DNA of 64,000 bases, from the NCBI GenBank assembly GCA_015075515.1, contig JABTUE010000001.1, positions 620,001 to 684,000 on the forward strand. The letters are read 5' to 3'. The stretch is from Planctomycetota bacterium. GTDB taxonomy: Bacteria > Planctomycetota > UBA8742 > UBA2392. The position numbers and the translations under genes were made by a program. The notes beneath the pieces were generated by a model. The model saw only the letters and a program-made list of their open reading frames with translations, made no database searches and was not told the origin of the DNA. Of this stretch, positions 8,841 through 15,978 are shown piece by piece; within the stretch, counting starts at the first letter, position 1; the number at the start of each line of letters is the position of its first letter.

Positions 8841-9878
8841 ATGCGCGGATTGACCCTGGTGTTTTCCCTGCTTGCCCTGCTGGGCGCCGGCTGTTCGGTG
8901 ATCACGCCGATTCCGCCCCAGCCCGTGATCGCGGGCCAGTCCAACGAGCCGCGCACGGTCCGGCTGTCCGAGATGTGCGCCGAAATGGGCTGGAAGTACG
9001 AAAGCGGCCCCGGCGCCTACCAGTACACCGCCAACGGCCCGCGCGGCGACCGCATGACCTTTACCATCGGCAAGGACGTGTTCAGCATCAACGGCACGCG
9101 CTGGCGCCAGGAACGCGACGCGGTTGAACTGCGCGGCCGCGACCTGCTGCTGCCCGAAAGCACCCACAACTTCGTGGTCAAGCACTTCGGCATGCACCAC
9201 CTGGTGCGCAACGGCGTCAAGGCCGGTCGCGTCGAATATTCGATGGACCCGATTGCCCCGCTGCCGGCCGGCAACGTTGAAAAAGACCCGGCCAGGGCTG
9301 TGACCACTGAACTGCGCGGACTGCACATCTGCATTGACCCCGGCCACGGCGGCAAGGACATGGGCGGCGAAGCCTTTGGCGTGCAGGAAAAGACGATCGC
9401 GCTGGAAGTCAGCCTGATGCTGAAGGAACTGTGTGAGGCCAGCGGCGCCAAAGTGACCATGACCCGCACCAGCGACGTGTACCCGACGCTGGACGAGCGC
9501 GTGCAGCTTGCCAACACCTGCGGCTGTCACCTGTTTCTGAGCGTGCACGCCAACATCGCGCCCAACAGCAGCGAGGTGCGCGGCTTTGAGGCTTTTTATA
9601 ACGGCAGCAGCGCCGCGGGCCAGCGCTTTGCCCGCCACCTGGTGGATGCCTTTGCAACCGTGGCTGACTCGCCCAATCGCGGGGCCAAAAAGGACCCGCG
9701 CGGACTGCGCGTGCTGGAAAAGACAAAGGTAACCTCGGTGCTGTTTGAGTTGGGCTTTCTGAGCAACGAGTCCGAGGGCAAGCGGCTTTCCCAGAAAAGC
9801 CACCAGAAGGCAATGGCAAAGGCACTGTGGGAAGGTATAGTGAAAGAGTGGAACAGCAAGGCTAGCGTCAGCCGCTAG
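8841..9878 (+). CDS. N-acetylmuramoyl-L-alanine amidase, lipoprotein
   Basis: A 345-residue amidase_3 enzyme that cuts the amide bond between muramic acid and the stem peptide of peptidoglycan. The ATG at 8841 follows AGGAG by 7 bases. The signal peptide ends in a lipobox (LLGAGC, Cys18), so it is probably membrane-anchored in the periplasm. Residues about 45-115 resemble a copper-amine-oxidase-N-like or similar beta domain (FTIGKDVFSINGTRW) that may bind the wall. The catalytic domain begins near 160; zinc ligands are His169 (DPGHGG), Glu183 and His236 (SVHAN), and the catalytic acid is Glu303 (FELGFLSN). All key residues are present. It is divergent from the HEAT-repeat gene. Confidence 0.93.
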   Translation: MRGLTLVFSLLALLGAGCSVITPIPPQPVIAGQSNEPRTVRLSEMCAEMGWKYESGPGAYQYTANGPRGDRMTFTIGKDVFSINGTRWRQERDAVELRGRDLLLPESTHNFVVKHFGMHHLVRNGVKAGRVEYSMDPIAPLPAGNVEKDPARAVTTELRGLHICIDPGHGGKDMGGEAFGVQEKTIALEVSLMLKELCEASGAKVTMTRTSDVYPTLDERVQLANTCGCHLFLSVHANIAPNSSEVRGFEAFYNGSSAAGQRFARHLVDAFATVADSPNRGAKKDPRGLRVLEKTKVTSVLFELGFLSNESEGKRLSQKSHQKAMAKALWEGIVKEWNSKASVSR

Positions 9879-9903
9879 CGGACAGACATAGTAGTACGGT
9901 GCT

Positions 9904-9933
9904 CGCCGCGGAGACGCGGCGTGTGTCGTTTTT
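9904..9933 (+). terminator. Probable terminator after amidase gene
   Basis: A 7-bp GC stem (9904-9910 with 9915-9921) closed by a GAGA tetraloop and followed within 8 bases by five T (9929-9933). It lies 26 bases after the amidase stop. Confidence 0.5.
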
Positions 9934-9978
9934 CGGGGCGTGTGTCGTACGCGGGGAACCGGCGCAAGGACGGATGGG

Positions 9979-10053
9979 TGGCTGGCCCGCCTGGACTCGA
10001 ACCAGGAAACGCAGAACCAAAATCTGCTGTGTTACCAATTACACTACGGGCCA
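9979..10053 (-). tRNA. tRNA-Gln (UUG)
   Basis: A complete cloverleaf on the minus strand. The 7-bp acceptor stem TGGCCCG pairs with CGGGCCA. The anticodon stem GCAGA/TCTGC encloses the loop TTTTGGT, so the anticodon is UUG. The T arm contains GGTTCGAGTCC. The discriminator is G, as usual for glutamine tRNA, and the CCA end is encoded (9981-9979). No other tRNA is nearby. Confidence 0.95.
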
Positions 10054-10191
10054 GTGCGCGCAGGGTAGCACCGGGGCCACTTGCCGCAACGCCCCGACGC
10101 CACCGAAGGCTTCAGTTAGCGGCTTTGCGGGCCGCGAACCTTGATTTGGCGCGGCCGGGGGCTTAGCCTTGCGGTGTGCGCGGGATCTTCC

Positions 10192-11091
10192 ATGAAAGCC
10201 GTCACGATCAGGCTGGACCAGTCCGGGCTTGAGGGCCTGCTGCGTCGCGTCAAGGTCGGCCAGAAGGGCGGCTTTGACCGTTTTGACCTGTGCATCCAGG
10301 GCCACGGCCTGGACCCGGGCCGGATAGTGAACGCGCTGCGCGAGCATAAAGTTGCGCTGGCGTCGCTGCGGCTTTCGGAACCGCGCAACGACGCGCTGGT
10401 GCTGCGCAAGCCCGGTTTTTCCAAGACCGGCGCCAAAGACCCGGCGATTGCCGCGCGCAGCGCCGAAATTGTGGTCGAGGCCGCGCTGGCGCTGGCGCCG
10501 CTGAAGCCCGCGTCGCTGGTGCTGGACGGCGGGTACGTGAACGTGAGCCGGCTGCAGGACAAGCAACTGGCGCTGGACGAACTGCTGGACTGCGAAGACA
10601 GCGAAGAAAAGCGCAGGGACGCCACCGACAAGGTGATCCGCCAGGACAAGGCACTGGTCGAACAGCAGCTTGTCAACCTGTGCCGCGGGCTGCACGGCGC
10701 GGCCAGACAACTGGCGCCGCTGCAGTTGTGCCTGCTGCCGGCGGACAGCCCGCTGGGGCTGTTGCAGCCCGAGGCGATGGCGCATGTGCTTGCTGACCTC
10801 AAAAACGTGGGCTACTGGCACAGCACCAGCAACGCCGCGCTGCTGCGCAAGCTGGGCGGCCCGCCCGAACACGAGTGGCTGGAACGCTTCGGCCCGCGCC
10901 TGCGCGGGGTGTACCTGGCCGACATGCTGGGCGGGCACGGCGAACAGCCGCCGGGGCTGGGCGAAATTGATTTCAAGAAGCTCGCCCCCGAACTGGCCGG
11001 CGGCACGGTGCGCGTGCTGGTGATTGACGACGACAAGGGCACCAAACTGCGTTTCGGCACGGAATATCTGGCCCGGGTCGGAATCTTTTAA
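10192..11091 (+). CDS. Xylose-isomerase-like TIM-barrel protein
   Basis: A 299-residue protein resembling sugar-phosphate isomerase/AP-endonuclease family 2 TIM barrels. The clearest mark is GYWHSTSNA followed later by WLERFGPRLRGVYLADMLGG and PGLGEIDF, which matches the strand 6-8 region where metal-binding His and Asp residues sit. Other metal-site positions look altered: the strand-5 segment reads LPADSPLG rather than a clear Glu-Asn pair. Catalysis may be lost or changed. The ATG at 10192 is preferred over in-frame upstream codons because these give a non-conserved lead. It is followed 26 bases later by the MerR-type regulator; a functional link is not shown. Confidence 0.65.
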   Translation: MKAVTIRLDQSGLEGLLRRVKVGQKGGFDRFDLCIQGHGLDPGRIVNALREHKVALASLRLSEPRNDALVLRKPGFSKTGAKDPAIAARSAEIVVEAALALAPLKPASLVLDGGYVNVSRLQDKQLALDELLDCEDSEEKRRDATDKVIRQDKALVEQQLVNLCRGLHGAARQLAPLQLCLLPADSPLGLLQPEAMAHVLADLKNVGYWHSTSNAALLRKLGGPPEHEWLERFGPRLRGVYLADMLGGHGEQPPGLGEIDFKKLAPELAGGTVRVLVIDDDKGTKLRFGTEYLARVGIF

Positions 11092-11117
11092 TACGGCAGC
11101 ACACACAGGGCGCGACC

Positions 11118-11534
11118 ATGACCATGACCATCGGCCAGTTCGCCAAAGCCGCCGGCGTGAACCTGGAAACCGTGCGCTTCTATGAGCGCAAGCGTCTGTT
11201 GCCGCCGCCCGAACGCACCGGCGGCGGCCATCGCCTGTACACACCCGACGACGTCGAACGCCTGCGCTTCATCCAGCGCGCCAAATCCGTCGGCTTTACA
11301 CTGCGCGAAATTGCCGTGCTGGCCAGACTGCGCGAAGAAGACCCCGGCGCCAGTTGCGCCGACGCCATGGACCTGGCCCGCCGCAAGCTGGCCGAAATGG
11401 ACGCAAAACTGCGCGACCTGCGCGAAATGCGCGCGGCGCTCAAGGCCTTCATTGACGCCTGCCCCGAACGCGACCTGGAACACTGCGAGGTACTCGGCGG
11501 GCTTTCCGGCCGTTCCCGGGCCAAAAGGGGTTGA
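11118..11534 (+). CDS. MerR-family metal-responsive regulator (mercury-type cysteines)
   Basis: A 138-residue MerR-family activator/repressor. The N-terminal winged helix is canonical (MTIGQFAKAAGVNLETVRFYERKRLL, residues 3-28, with GGHRLYTPDDVERLRFI next). A dimerisation helix follows. Three cysteines sit at 80, 115 and 123. In Tn501 MerR the mercury ligands are Cys82, Cys117 and Cys126, so the 35-residue first spacing is identical and the second is one residue shorter. This points to mercury or a similar soft thiophilic metal. A MerR-type promoter overlaps the stop codon and drives the three TGA-containing genes just downstream. It is probably their regulator; the metal itself is inference. 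Confidence 0.9.
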   Translation: MTMTIGQFAKAAGVNLETVRFYERKRLLPPPERTGGGHRLYTPDDVERLRFIQRAKSVGFTLREIAVLARLREEDPGASCADAMDLARRKLAEMDAKLRDLREMRAALKAFIDACPERDLEHCEVLGGLSGRSRAKRG

Positions 11535-11561
11535 ACCCGTAGCCCGGTACAGGCTTACTGT
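11531..11561 (+). promoter_or_regulatory. MerR-type promoter/operator with 19-bp spacer
   Basis: TTGAAC (11531-11536) and TACTGT (11556-11561) are separated by exactly 19 bases, the unusual spacing of promoters that MerR proteins activate by DNA distortion. The spacer contains an imperfect dyad: CCCGTAG on the left, GTACAGG on the right, 5 of 7 positions matching. It overlaps the end of the MerR-type gene and lies about 33 bases before the ATG at 11594. Confidence 0.6.
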
Positions 11562-11593
11562 GGCCGCCCGGGCGGACGCGACCAAAGGCCACC

Positions 11594-12493
11594 ATGCGAC
11601 TGCGCTATCTGTGACTGCTGCTGCTGCCGGCCGTGCTGCTGGCAGGCCCGTTGGCGGCTCACAACACCCTGTTCGGCTATTCCCCGCGCTCGATCTGGAA
11701 CAAGGGGCTCGAGATCGAGGGCGAAATTCACTGGGAAGGTTTCCGTACCTTCCGGCACCACGACAGCATTGTTTCCAACCCGCGCGACATCAGCGTGGAC
11801 ATCTATTCACTCCAGTTCGCGCTGACCTACGGCCTGATGCGTGACCTGGCCGTGCGCGGCGTGGTTCCCTTCAGCCATGCCGTGCGCGTCAGCAAGGACG
11901 GCCGCGACACCTTCTGGGGTCTGCGCGACATGCGCCTGGGCTTCAAGTGGCGCATGTACAACGACCCCTTTCCCGGCGGCAGTTTCCAGGGCGGCGCGTT
12001 CTGGGATTTCACCCTGCCCACCGCACGCATGCGCGACGACACGCGCCTGACCGGCCGCCGCCTCAGTCTCGACATGGACTCCTGGATGCTCACCACCGGC
12101 CTGACCTGGGGCTACAGCACCGAACGCCATTACCTGTGGTGGGATGTGGCCACCATGTTCCGCACCCTTGACCACGGGCGCATCCACGGCCCGGTGATCA
12201 TGTTTCACCCGGCCTATGCCGTGCGCGTGTTTTCGTTGACCGACTACCGCGATTTTGACCTGATCCTGCTGTTCGAGGCCGACCTTGAATTCGCCGACGA
12301 ACGCATGCTGGGGGCCGCGCGACCGGACCGCCTGGATTACTACAAAATCCACGTCAGCGGCGGCGTGCAGATGAACATCACGAACTTCGTCGAGATCAAG
12401 TTCGGCTACGAGTATCCTGTGTACCAGTACTATTTCCGCACCACGTTCACCCACGACGGTGAGGCCAAGTTCAGCTTCAACTACCTGTTCTGA
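11594..12493 (+). CDS. Outer-membrane beta-barrel-like protein with in-frame TGA in signal peptide
   Basis: Read through one TGA (codon 7, 11612-11614) this is a 299-residue exported protein. The start reads MRLRYL, then the TGA residue, then LLLLPAVLLAGPLAA, an excellent signal peptide. Starting after the TGA (GTG at 11633) leaves too short a leader. The mature part alternates polar and hydrophobic residues with many aromatics and ends in FNYLF, the terminal aromatic of outer-membrane barrels. It resembles transporter-annotated barrel proteins of the SphA/phenol-pathway group, not securely. A 5-bp stem with a GG-leading loop follows the TGA (11624-11645). It is first gene behind the MerR-type promoter and ends 3 bases before the next gene. 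Selenocysteine in a signal peptide would be odd; Cys or Trp insertion or a sequence error are alternatives. Confidence 0.7.
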
Positions 12494-12496
12494 ACC

Positions 12497-12967
12497 ATGA
12501 AGCGTCTGCTGCCGATCCTGATTCTGCTGTCCCTTGCCGCCGCCGGCTGCAAGAGTTCGCAATGGACCTTCAGCAAGAACTGGGGCGGGGGGCAGGCGGC
12601 ACCGACCGACCCACGGCCCGAACCCGCGCCGCGACCGCAGCCACAACCGCAGCCCGAACCTGCGCCGCCGGGGCCAAAGCCCGAACCCCAGACGCCCAAA
12701 GACGTGATCTTTGTTCTGGGGATCAACGGCATGGACTGAGGCCAGTGAGCCACGGGCGTCATGGACGCCCTGCAATCCCAGGCTGGGATCATCGAGGGAC
12801 GCACCGACATCACCAAGGCCGAGGTCTATCTGCGCGGCAAACCGGGCACGGTTCTGGATCCGGCGGCGCTGCGCCGTCTTGTCGAGGGCGAGTTCGGCTA
12901 TACCTTGCGCTCGTTTGAGCGTCTGGAAGCCGACTGGGGCGAGTTCTTCAAGGCCGCCAAACGGTAG
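12497..12967 (+). CDS. Selenoprotein candidate: lipoprotein with UxxU heavy-metal-associated domain
   Basis: Read through two TGA codons (12737-12739 and 12746-12748) this is a 156-residue lipoprotein. The signal peptide ends in AAAGC (Cys18). A Pro/Glu/Arg-rich linker (about 35-66) follows, then an HMA ferredoxin-like domain: VIFVLGINGMD-U81-GQ-U84-ATGVMDALQ, with the later strands about residues 100-135. The HMA motif is GMxCxxC, so both metal-binding cysteines are replaced by UGA. The frame downstream keeps GC-rich third positions and domain-like sequence to the TAG. Two hairpins follow the TGA codons (12754-12789). Stopping at the first TGA would remove the whole metal-binding loop. It probably binds a soft metal in the periplasm. 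Automatic annotation would split or truncate it. Confidence 0.82.
12754..12789 (+). other. Two SECIS-like hairpins after the double TGA
   Basis: Hairpin one: GGGCGTC (12754-12760) pairs perfectly with GACGCCC (12764-12770), loop ATG; its loop is 21 bases after the first TGA. Hairpin two: ATCCCA (12775-12780) pairs with TGGGAT (12784-12789), loop GGC; its loop is 32 bases after the second TGA. Bacterial SECIS elements are short coding-region hairpins about 16-37 bases after UGA with a G early in the loop (recalled family rule). Hairpin two fits better than one. Confidence 0.5.
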
Positions 12968-12986
12968 ACGCAAGACCGGAGTCTGT

Positions 12987-13391
12987 ATGCGCCACTGGTT
13001 GCCCCTGTGTGTCCTGATCCTGGCCCTGGCCGGATGCGGCCGCGACGCCGCGCCCGCGGCCAACAGCACCAAACCCGACGCCACGCCCGCGCCGGAAGCG
13101 CCAAAGGCCGGCCCGAAACCCGGTGTAACCGTCGAAACACCCGCCACTGCGCCCAAGGGAGAAACCGTCACCTACACCGTGGAAGGCATGCATTGAGCCA
13201 ACTGCGCGGCCTCGGTGCGGGGCCTTCTGGAAAGCCTGCCCGAAGTGGAAAGCTGCACTGTTTCCAATGAAACCAAACTGGCGGTGATCCGGCTCAAGCC
13301 CGGCGCGACATTTCCGGAGGCGCTGGCGCGGGAAAAACTCGATGCCGACAACTTCACCCTGGGCGCAAAAAAAGCGCCGCCCTCAAACTGA
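12987..13391 (+). CDS. Selenoprotein candidate: lipoprotein with UxxC heavy-metal-associated domain
   Basis: Read through one TGA (13194-13196) this is a 134-residue lipoprotein. The ATG at 12987 follows GGAG by 5 bases. The signal peptide ends in LALAGC. A Pro/Ala/Lys linker precedes an HMA domain that starts YTVEGMH-U70-ANCAASVRGLLE and continues VESCTVSNETKLAVIRL to the TGA at 13389-13391. The expected motif GMHCANC has UGA at the first metal cysteine while the second Cys is kept. A hairpin with a GGTGC loop lies 17 bases after the TGA. It is third in the MerR-linked operon, 19 bases after the preceding gene. It is probably a periplasmic metal-binding partner of the UxxU protein. Ending at the first TGA would give a 69-residue tail-less fragment. 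Confidence 0.85.
13208..13224 (+). other. SECIS-like hairpin after TGA
   Basis: GGCCTC (13208-13213) pairs with GGGGCC (13219-13224), including one G-U pair, with loop GGTGC. The loop begins 17 bases after the TGA at 13194-13196 and starts with GGT, like the apical loop of known bacterial SECIS elements. It is the best SECIS match in the window. Confidence 0.6.
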
Positions 13392-13393
13392 AT

Positions 13394-13603
13394 TCAGGCC
13401 TTATCCCGGTTTTGTGGCGGCAGTTGCGGCACCTCGCGCGAGTCTTCGGGCGGGGGGTCCTGCGGCTTTGCGCCTGTGCGCAGGTACCACGGCGGCGCGG
13501 GGTTCTCACAGGTGAAGGCCGACCAGCAGTAGTCGCCGCCGGCCTTGCTGCCGCGCAGTTTGCGGATCATCCACCGGACGCCGCTTTCCAGAACTCACAG
13601 CAT
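13394..13603 (-). CDS. Small hypothetical protein, possibly with TGA at codon 3
   Basis: A short minus-strand frame with strongly GC-biased third positions and protein-like sequence (GGDYCWSAFTCENPAPPWYL, then a Pro/Asp/Glu-rich tail). The ATG at 13570 gives 58 residues with two cysteines but has no good ribosome-binding site. The ATG at 13603 has GGAG 7 bases upstream but needs read-through of TGA at its third codon (13597-13595), giving 69 residues. Given the neighbouring TGA-containing genes, a selenocysteine at position 3 is conceivable. It ends 2 bases from the convergent UxxC gene. No family is recognised. Confidence 0.4.
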
Positions 13604-13727
13604 GGCATGGCTCCGTGCCCGGAAGGATAACACCGGGACGGGTCGGTGTAGTCCGGCGCATCGGACGGCTTTCCGTTTCGCCGGGGGGCACGGCGTGCTA
13701 TGCACAATACACCCAACGGAGCCCATC

Positions 13728-15059
13728 ATGCCCAAGCGCGACAAGACCAACACCGACATCAGCAGGCGCATCCGCAACATCCCGCCCGGAACCAGCCTGG
13801 AGTCGTTCCTGATCCACGGTCGGCACTTCACCGAAAAGTGGGACTTCCGCCACCACATCATTCCGCCGCAAAGCAGCAGCGTGACCTACCGCCTGGACCG
13901 CACTGAGCGCGGGGCCAAGGGCTTTCAGGAATACGCCAGCGGCCAGGCCCACAAGACCCACCCCATCTACATTTACGACCGGCTGGACGAGCCCACCCGC
14001 GGCATGCTGGAGGACGAACTGGCGGGCATCGAAGGCGGCGACTTCTGCGTGGCCTTTGCCACCGGCATGGCGGCGATTGCCGCCGCACTGGGCGTGGTGC
14101 TCAAGTCCGGCGACCGCGTGGTGGCGCACAAGACGCTGTATGGCTGTACCTACAGCCTGATCACCAACTGGTTCCCCAAACTCAAGATCAGCCACACGCT
14201 GTGCGACATGCGCGACCCCGCGGCGCTGGCGGCCGCCATAGACGACAGCACGCGCGTGCTGTACCTGGAAACGCCGGTCAACCCGACGCTGGAACTGATT
14301 GACCTGGAGGCCGTGCGCAAGGTTGCCGACCGCGTCAATGCCAAACGCCCCGATGACCGCCAGGTGCTGGTGATTGTGGACAACACCTTTGCCACGCCGT
14401 ACTGCCAGCGCCCGATTGAACTGGGCGCCGACATTGTCGTGCATTCGCTGACCAAAAACATCGGCGGCTACGGCACCGACATGGGCGGATGCGTGATTGG
14501 CCCGCACGAGCTGGAGGGCCAGGTGCTGCTGTACCGCAAGGACTTCGGCGCGGCGCTGGCGCCCAAAAGCGCCTGGCCGATTCTGGTCTACGGACTGCCG
14601 ACGCTGCCGTTGCGGCTGCGGCGGCAGATGCAGACGGCGCTGGAAGTGGCGCGTTTTCTGCACGGCCACCCCAAGGTGGCGCGTGTCGTCTACCCGGGGC
14701 TTGAAAATCACCCGCAGTTCGCGCTGGCCAAACGCCAGATGGTGACGCCCGAGGGCGAATTCGCGCCCGGCAACATGATTTACTTCGAGACGGTCGAAAA
14801 AGACCCGGCCCAGCCCCACAACAACATCAAGGTCGTGGACTGGATCGCGCGCAAGGCCTACACCCTGACACTGGCCGTCAGCCTGGGACAGTTGCGCACG
14901 CTGATTGAAAACCCCGGCGCCATGACGCACGCGGCGGTGCCCGAGGACAAGCGGCGCGAGGGCGGCATTTCGCCCGCGGGCATACGCCTGAGCATCGGCA
15001 TTGAATCCGCGACGGACATTATCCGTGACCTGGAACAGGGGTTGGCCCAGGCCGACTGA
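13728..15059 (+). CDS. PLP-dependent trans-sulfuration enzyme (Cys/Met metabolism family)
   Basis: A 443-residue member of the Cys/Met-metabolism PLP family, which includes cystathionine gamma-lyase, methionine gamma-lyase and O-acetylhomoserine sulfhydrylase. The ATG at 13728 has GGAG 8 bases upstream. Marks: YASGQAHKTHPIYIYDRLDEPT with a substrate-end signature; FATGMAAIAAAL, which forms the PLP phosphate pocket; LYLETPVNPTLELIDL; VDNTFATPYCQRPIELGAD; and VVHSLTKNIGGYG with the PLP lysine. The C-terminal GGISPAGIRLSIGIE is typical. Which reaction it catalyses cannot be settled from sequence alone. It is about 50 residues longer than many members, mostly from an N-terminal extension and the FAPGN insertion. 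metH lies elsewhere in the window, not adjacent. Confidence 0.9.
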   Translation: MPKRDKTNTDISRRIRNIPPGTSLESFLIHGRHFTEKWDFRHHIIPPQSSSVTYRLDRTERGAKGFQEYASGQAHKTHPIYIYDRLDEPTRGMLEDELAGIEGGDFCVAFATGMAAIAAALGVVLKSGDRVVAHKTLYGCTYSLITNWFPKLKISHTLCDMRDPAALAAAIDDSTRVLYLETPVNPTLELIDLEAVRKVADRVNAKRPDDRQVLVIVDNTFATPYCQRPIELGADIVVHSLTKNIGGYGTDMGGCVIGPHELEGQVLLYRKDFGAALAPKSAWPILVYGLPTLPLRLRRQMQTALEVARFLHGHPKVARVVYPGLENHPQFALAKRQMVTPEGEFAPGNMIYFETVEKDPAQPHNNIKVVDWIARKAYTLTLAVSLGQLRTLIENPGAMTHAAVPEDKRREGGISPAGIRLSIGIESATDIIRDLEQGLAQAD

Positions 15060-15118
15060 CCGCACCCCATGACAGCGCCGGGGCGGTTGCTATGATCCGC
15101 CCCGCCAAGGAGATTGCC

Positions 15119-15814
15119 GTGTCCGCAGCCCACGAACACGCCCACAACGAACCCCGCGCCCTGATGACAGGGCACGACCACGGCCACGACGAGCCGCGGA
15201 CTTCCGAACGCAAGCTGACGTTCTGGGAGCGCACGTACCTGCCGGTGATCTTCAAGGGGCTGGTCAACACCTTCAAGATGATGTTCCGGCCCAGTGCCAC
15301 GATTGACTACGTGGGCCGCGACAGCAAACCCGAACAGCGCCACATTCCCGCCGTGGGCTATCGCGGCGAGCATTACCTGAAGGTGGACGACGGCGGCAAC
15401 ATCAAGTGCGTGGCCTGCTTCATGTGCAGCACCGCCTGTCCCGCCGAATGCATCACAATTGTCGGCGAGCCCACGCCGGTGGACGAATTCGGCGCCCAGC
15501 GCTTCAAGAAACCCCAGGTGTTCGAAATTGACATGCTCAAATGCATCTATTGCGGCATGTGTGTCGAGGCCTGCCCCAAAGACGCAATTGCCATGAGCAC
15601 CACCTACAACCAGGTGCACACCAAACGCAGCGACGCGATCTATGACATGCAGCGGCTGCTGAAGAACAACGACGAGTTCATGGCCAGTCTGAATCTGTCG
15701 CGCAGCGGCAAGGACGCCACGGGCAAGTACCCGCTGAGCCCCGATGGCTGCGGCCCGGATGTAACCCACGGCCTGCAGCCCTTCCGTGTGGGCACCCGCG
15801 AAGGCGGGGCCTAG
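15119..15814 (+). CDS. nuoI: NuoI-like 2x[4Fe-4S] ferredoxin subunit
   Basis: A 231-residue iron-sulfur protein resembling NADH-quinone oxidoreductase subunit I, which passes electrons between clusters in the peripheral arm of complex I. Two cluster motifs are intact: CVACFMCSTACP and CIYCGMCVEACP. The amphipathic lead LPVIFKGLVNTFKMMF and the loop before cluster one are also NuoI-like. The GTG at 15119 is chosen because AAGGAG lies 6 bases upstream. The N-terminus is unusually His-rich (AHEHAHN and GHDHGHDEP), which may bind metal. No other complex I gene is adjacent, so it may be a dispersed nuo gene or serve another redox complex. Its TAG stop lies within the left end of an inverted-repeat element. 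Confidence 0.85.
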   Translation: MSAAHEHAHNEPRALMTGHDHGHDEPRTSERKLTFWERTYLPVIFKGLVNTFKMMFRPSATIDYVGRDSKPEQRHIPAVGYRGEHYLKVDDGGNIKCVACFMCSTACPAECITIVGEPTPVDEFGAQRFKKPQVFEIDMLKCIYCGMCVEACPKDAIAMSTTYNQVHTKRSDAIYDMQRLLKNNDEFMASLNLSRSGKDATGKYPLSPDGCGPDVTHGLQPFRVGTREGGA

Positions 15815-15978
15815 AGCTTTTTCATGGTTTGTATGCAGAGGTTCCGCGCTGCGCCGGGCAAGCAGACCAAGGAGCGCGAGCGCAGGTGTGGCTGGAGGCC
15901 ACATGGAGCGAGCGCGACGCAGGGATGCGACGCCCGCCGCAAGCGGAAGCCTGAAGACGAACCATGACAATGCTCTAG
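15811..15978. mobile_element. Small MITE-like element with 20-bp terminal inverted repeats
   Basis: The left end (15811-15830) and the complement of the right end (15959-15978) agree at 17 of 20 positions, both beginning CTAGAGC and containing CATGGTT. The element is 168 bp and has no gene. CTAG stands at both ends. It begins at the nuoI stop codon, which it supplies. These traits suit a miniature inverted-repeat element or a dispersed intergenic repeat; no transposase is seen, so the class is not proved. Confidence 0.5.

Noticed and set aside
11594..13391. The three TGA-interrupted genes as pseudogenes or sequencing errors
   Set aside because: Three TGA codons fall on metal-binding cysteines of two separate HMA domains, frames on both sides stay intact and codon bias is normal. 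Decay would also bring frameshifts and other stops. The signal-peptide TGA alone could still be an error.
13506..13691. A 61-codon minus-strand frame overlapping the small gene at 13394-13603
   Set aside because: It is Arg- and Pro-rich with poor codon bias, while the alternative frame has GC-biased third positions and aromatic residues.
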